Source of the DNA: Streptomyces sp. NBC_01267
GTDB lineage: Bacteria; Actinomycetota; Actinomycetes; Streptomycetales; Streptomycetaceae
NCBI RefSeq assembly: GCF_036241575.1
Contig: NZ_CP108455.1
Span: forward strand, 7,485,001-7,549,000
Length of the DNA stretch: 64,000 nucleotides
Direction of reading: 5' to 3'
A program made the translations under genes and the position numbers. Each line of letters opens with the position of its first letter. Positions within the stretch are counted from its first letter, which is position 1. Under the pieces are notes generated by a model that was not told the origin of the DNA, did no database searches, and saw nothing but the letters and a program-made list of their open reading frames with translations. Positions 62,927-64,000 of this stretch are shown in pieces.

Positions 62927-64000
62927 ATGACACGCAAACCGACACTCCTGGGGGCAGCCGCCCTCGCAGGTGCACTGGTCCTGACCGGATGCACGGCCGG
63001 CGGCGCCGGCGGGAGTGCGTCCTCGGGCGACAAAGTCACCCTGACCTTCCTCACCTTCGAAACGCCGAACCTCGATGCGAAGTACTGGGACGCGGCGATC
63101 GCCAGGGCCTCGGCGAAGGTGCCCGGGGTGACCATCAAGAAGCTCGTGTCACCCAGCGCGGACCGCACCGGATACGCGAAGCAACTGGACAGTACGGGCC
63201 AGTTCCCGGACATCATGATCGGCTTGAACCCCGCCGGGTTCGCCGAGGCGCACAAGCTGGCGGCATGGTCGGACAGCGAGCTCGCCACGTACGCCGAGCC
63301 CCACGCCAACACGTACGACGGAAAGGTCTACCAGCTGCCCTATGCCGCCCAGACGACGCTGGTCTACTACAACAAGGGCGACTTCACCAAGGCCGGCATC
63401 GGCGCTCCGCCACGTACCTACGCCGAACTGCTCGCCGACAACGCCAAGTTGAAGGCGAAGGGGATCAATCCGATGGTGGTCGGCGGTGGCGGCAAGGACT
63501 CCTGGGCGGATATGTTCCCGCTGATCTGCACGGTGGCCACCGACGTGTACAAGAAGACCCCGGACTGGCTGTCCCAACGCACGGCGGGCAAAGTCAAGTT
63601 CACCGACCGGGCGTTCGTCACCGCTGCCGGGAAGGTCGCCGACCTGGCCCACAAGGGTTACGTGGACCGGGCGGGGCTGTCGCGTTCCTACGCGGACACC
63701 GAGCAGGCATTCCGCGACGGCAAGGGCGCCATGTACCCGATGGGCAGTTGGTTCTCCGCCTCGGCCGACGCCAAGAAGCCGAGCTTCGACACGGGTGTCT
63801 TCGCATGGCCCACCGACCAGGGAGCGCCTGCGCTCCCTGGCGTCACCGGCGGCGGGATGACGGTGAGTTCCAAGGCGTCAGATGTGAAACTCGCCAAGAA
63901 ATGGGCGAAGGCCTTCATGGAGGACCACAAGAACCTCGACGCCGCCGTCAAGGCCGACGGGCTCATCATCGACATCAAGGGCTACACACCGCCGGACAAC
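62927..64000 (+). CDS. sugar ABC transporter substrate-binding lipoprotein, 3' end cut by window
   Basis: The first 358 residues of an extracellular solute-binding protein of the carbohydrate (family 1) type. ATG 62927 follows AAGGGAAGAG. The lipobox is VLTG-C near residue 22. The mature part reads VTLTFLTFETPNLDAKYWD, then QFPDIMIGLNPAGFAEAHKLAAWSD, YQLPYAAQTTLVYYNKGDFTKAG and GKGAMYPMGSWFSA, a standard pattern. It probably imports oligosaccharides freed by the nearby hydrolases. Permease genes are expected just beyond the window. Confidence 0.92.
   Translation, partial: MTRKPTLLGAAALAGALVLTGCTAGGAGGSASSGDKVTLTFLTFETPNLDAKYWDAAIARASAKVPGVTIKKLVSPSADRTGYAKQLDSTGQFPDIMIGLNPAGFAEAHKLAAWSDSELATYAEPHANTYDGKVYQLPYAAQTTLVYYNKGDFTKAGIGAPPRTYAELLADNAKLKAKGINPMVVGGGGKDSWADMFPLICTVATDVYKKTPDWLSQRTAGKVKFTDRAFVTAAGKVADLAHKGYVDRAGLSRSYADTEQAFRDGKGAMYPMGSWFSASADAKKPSFDTGVFAWPTDQGAPALPGVTGGGMTVSSKASDVKLAKKWAKAFMEDHKNLDAAVKADGLIIDIKGYTPPDN

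Overview
The DNA is high-GC throughout, with strong third-position G/C bias, many GTG starts and 4-nt GTGA/ATGA gene overlaps. Together with the gene content (LysM/SLT wall hydrolase behind a c-di-AMP riboswitch, Tat-secreted phospholipase C, P450-ferredoxin pair, many TetR regulators, a Tn4556-like Tn3 remnant), this points to a Streptomyces or very close actinomycete chromosome, probably an arm-proximal accessory-rich stretch. No rRNA, tRNA or CRISPR was seen.

Layout. 1-3714: a dormancy/stress group (truncated polyphosphate kinase 2, zinc alcohol dehydrogenase, two tandem universal stress proteins). 3715-12872: an accessory zone with a MITE-like element, a helper gene plus a frameshifted degenerate P-loop protein, a decayed gene remnant, a nickel/cobalt module (NmtR-type ArsR sensor divergent from a P1B-4 ATPase coupled to a [2Fe-2S] thioredoxin-like protein) and a broken Tn3-family transposase. 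12873-17502: pirin, then a glycine betaine/choline-type ABC importer (two permeases and a binding protein in one operon, ATPase convergent). 17682-24914: S33 peptidase, PIG-L deacetylase, and an acyl-CoA degradation block (enoyl-CoA hydratase, dienoyl-CoA reductase-like SDR, quinone oxidoreductase, a split acyl-CoA dehydrogenase pair). 25042-27880: small membrane protein, DUF779 protein, 3Fe-4S ferredoxin and P450 with a divergent TetR and a perfect palindromic operator. 27993-36011: secreted beta-helix protein, CtaG, Sua5/YciO protein, small secreted protein, and a TetR/amidohydrolase set divergent from an NCS1 transporter.

36012-39496: a wall-hydrolase gene under a ydaO/c-di-AMP riboswitch, a frameshifted hypothetical gene and a GH18 enzyme. 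39550-43465: a tightly coupled five-gene operon made of a 61-residue peptide with a double-glycine-like site, an unknown protein, two diverged paralogues of one unrecognised family and a penicillin-binding-protein-like serine hydrolase. This is the best candidate for an undescribed system. 43828-53030: a hypothetical protein, P-loop kinase, MFS exporter, a MerR-PP2C fusion, secreted lipase, Tat phospholipase C, LysR regulator and lipoprotein. 53129-54577: E. coli-type argG with an ARG box and a probable leaderless promoter. 54719-64000: a glycan-use locus with a GH110-like alpha-galactosidase, ROK protein, mannose-6-phosphate-isomerase-like protein, an unclassified Tat-exported hydrolase-like protein and a sugar-binding lipoprotein cut by the window end.

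All functions are inferred by reading the sequence. No alignment or database search was run.
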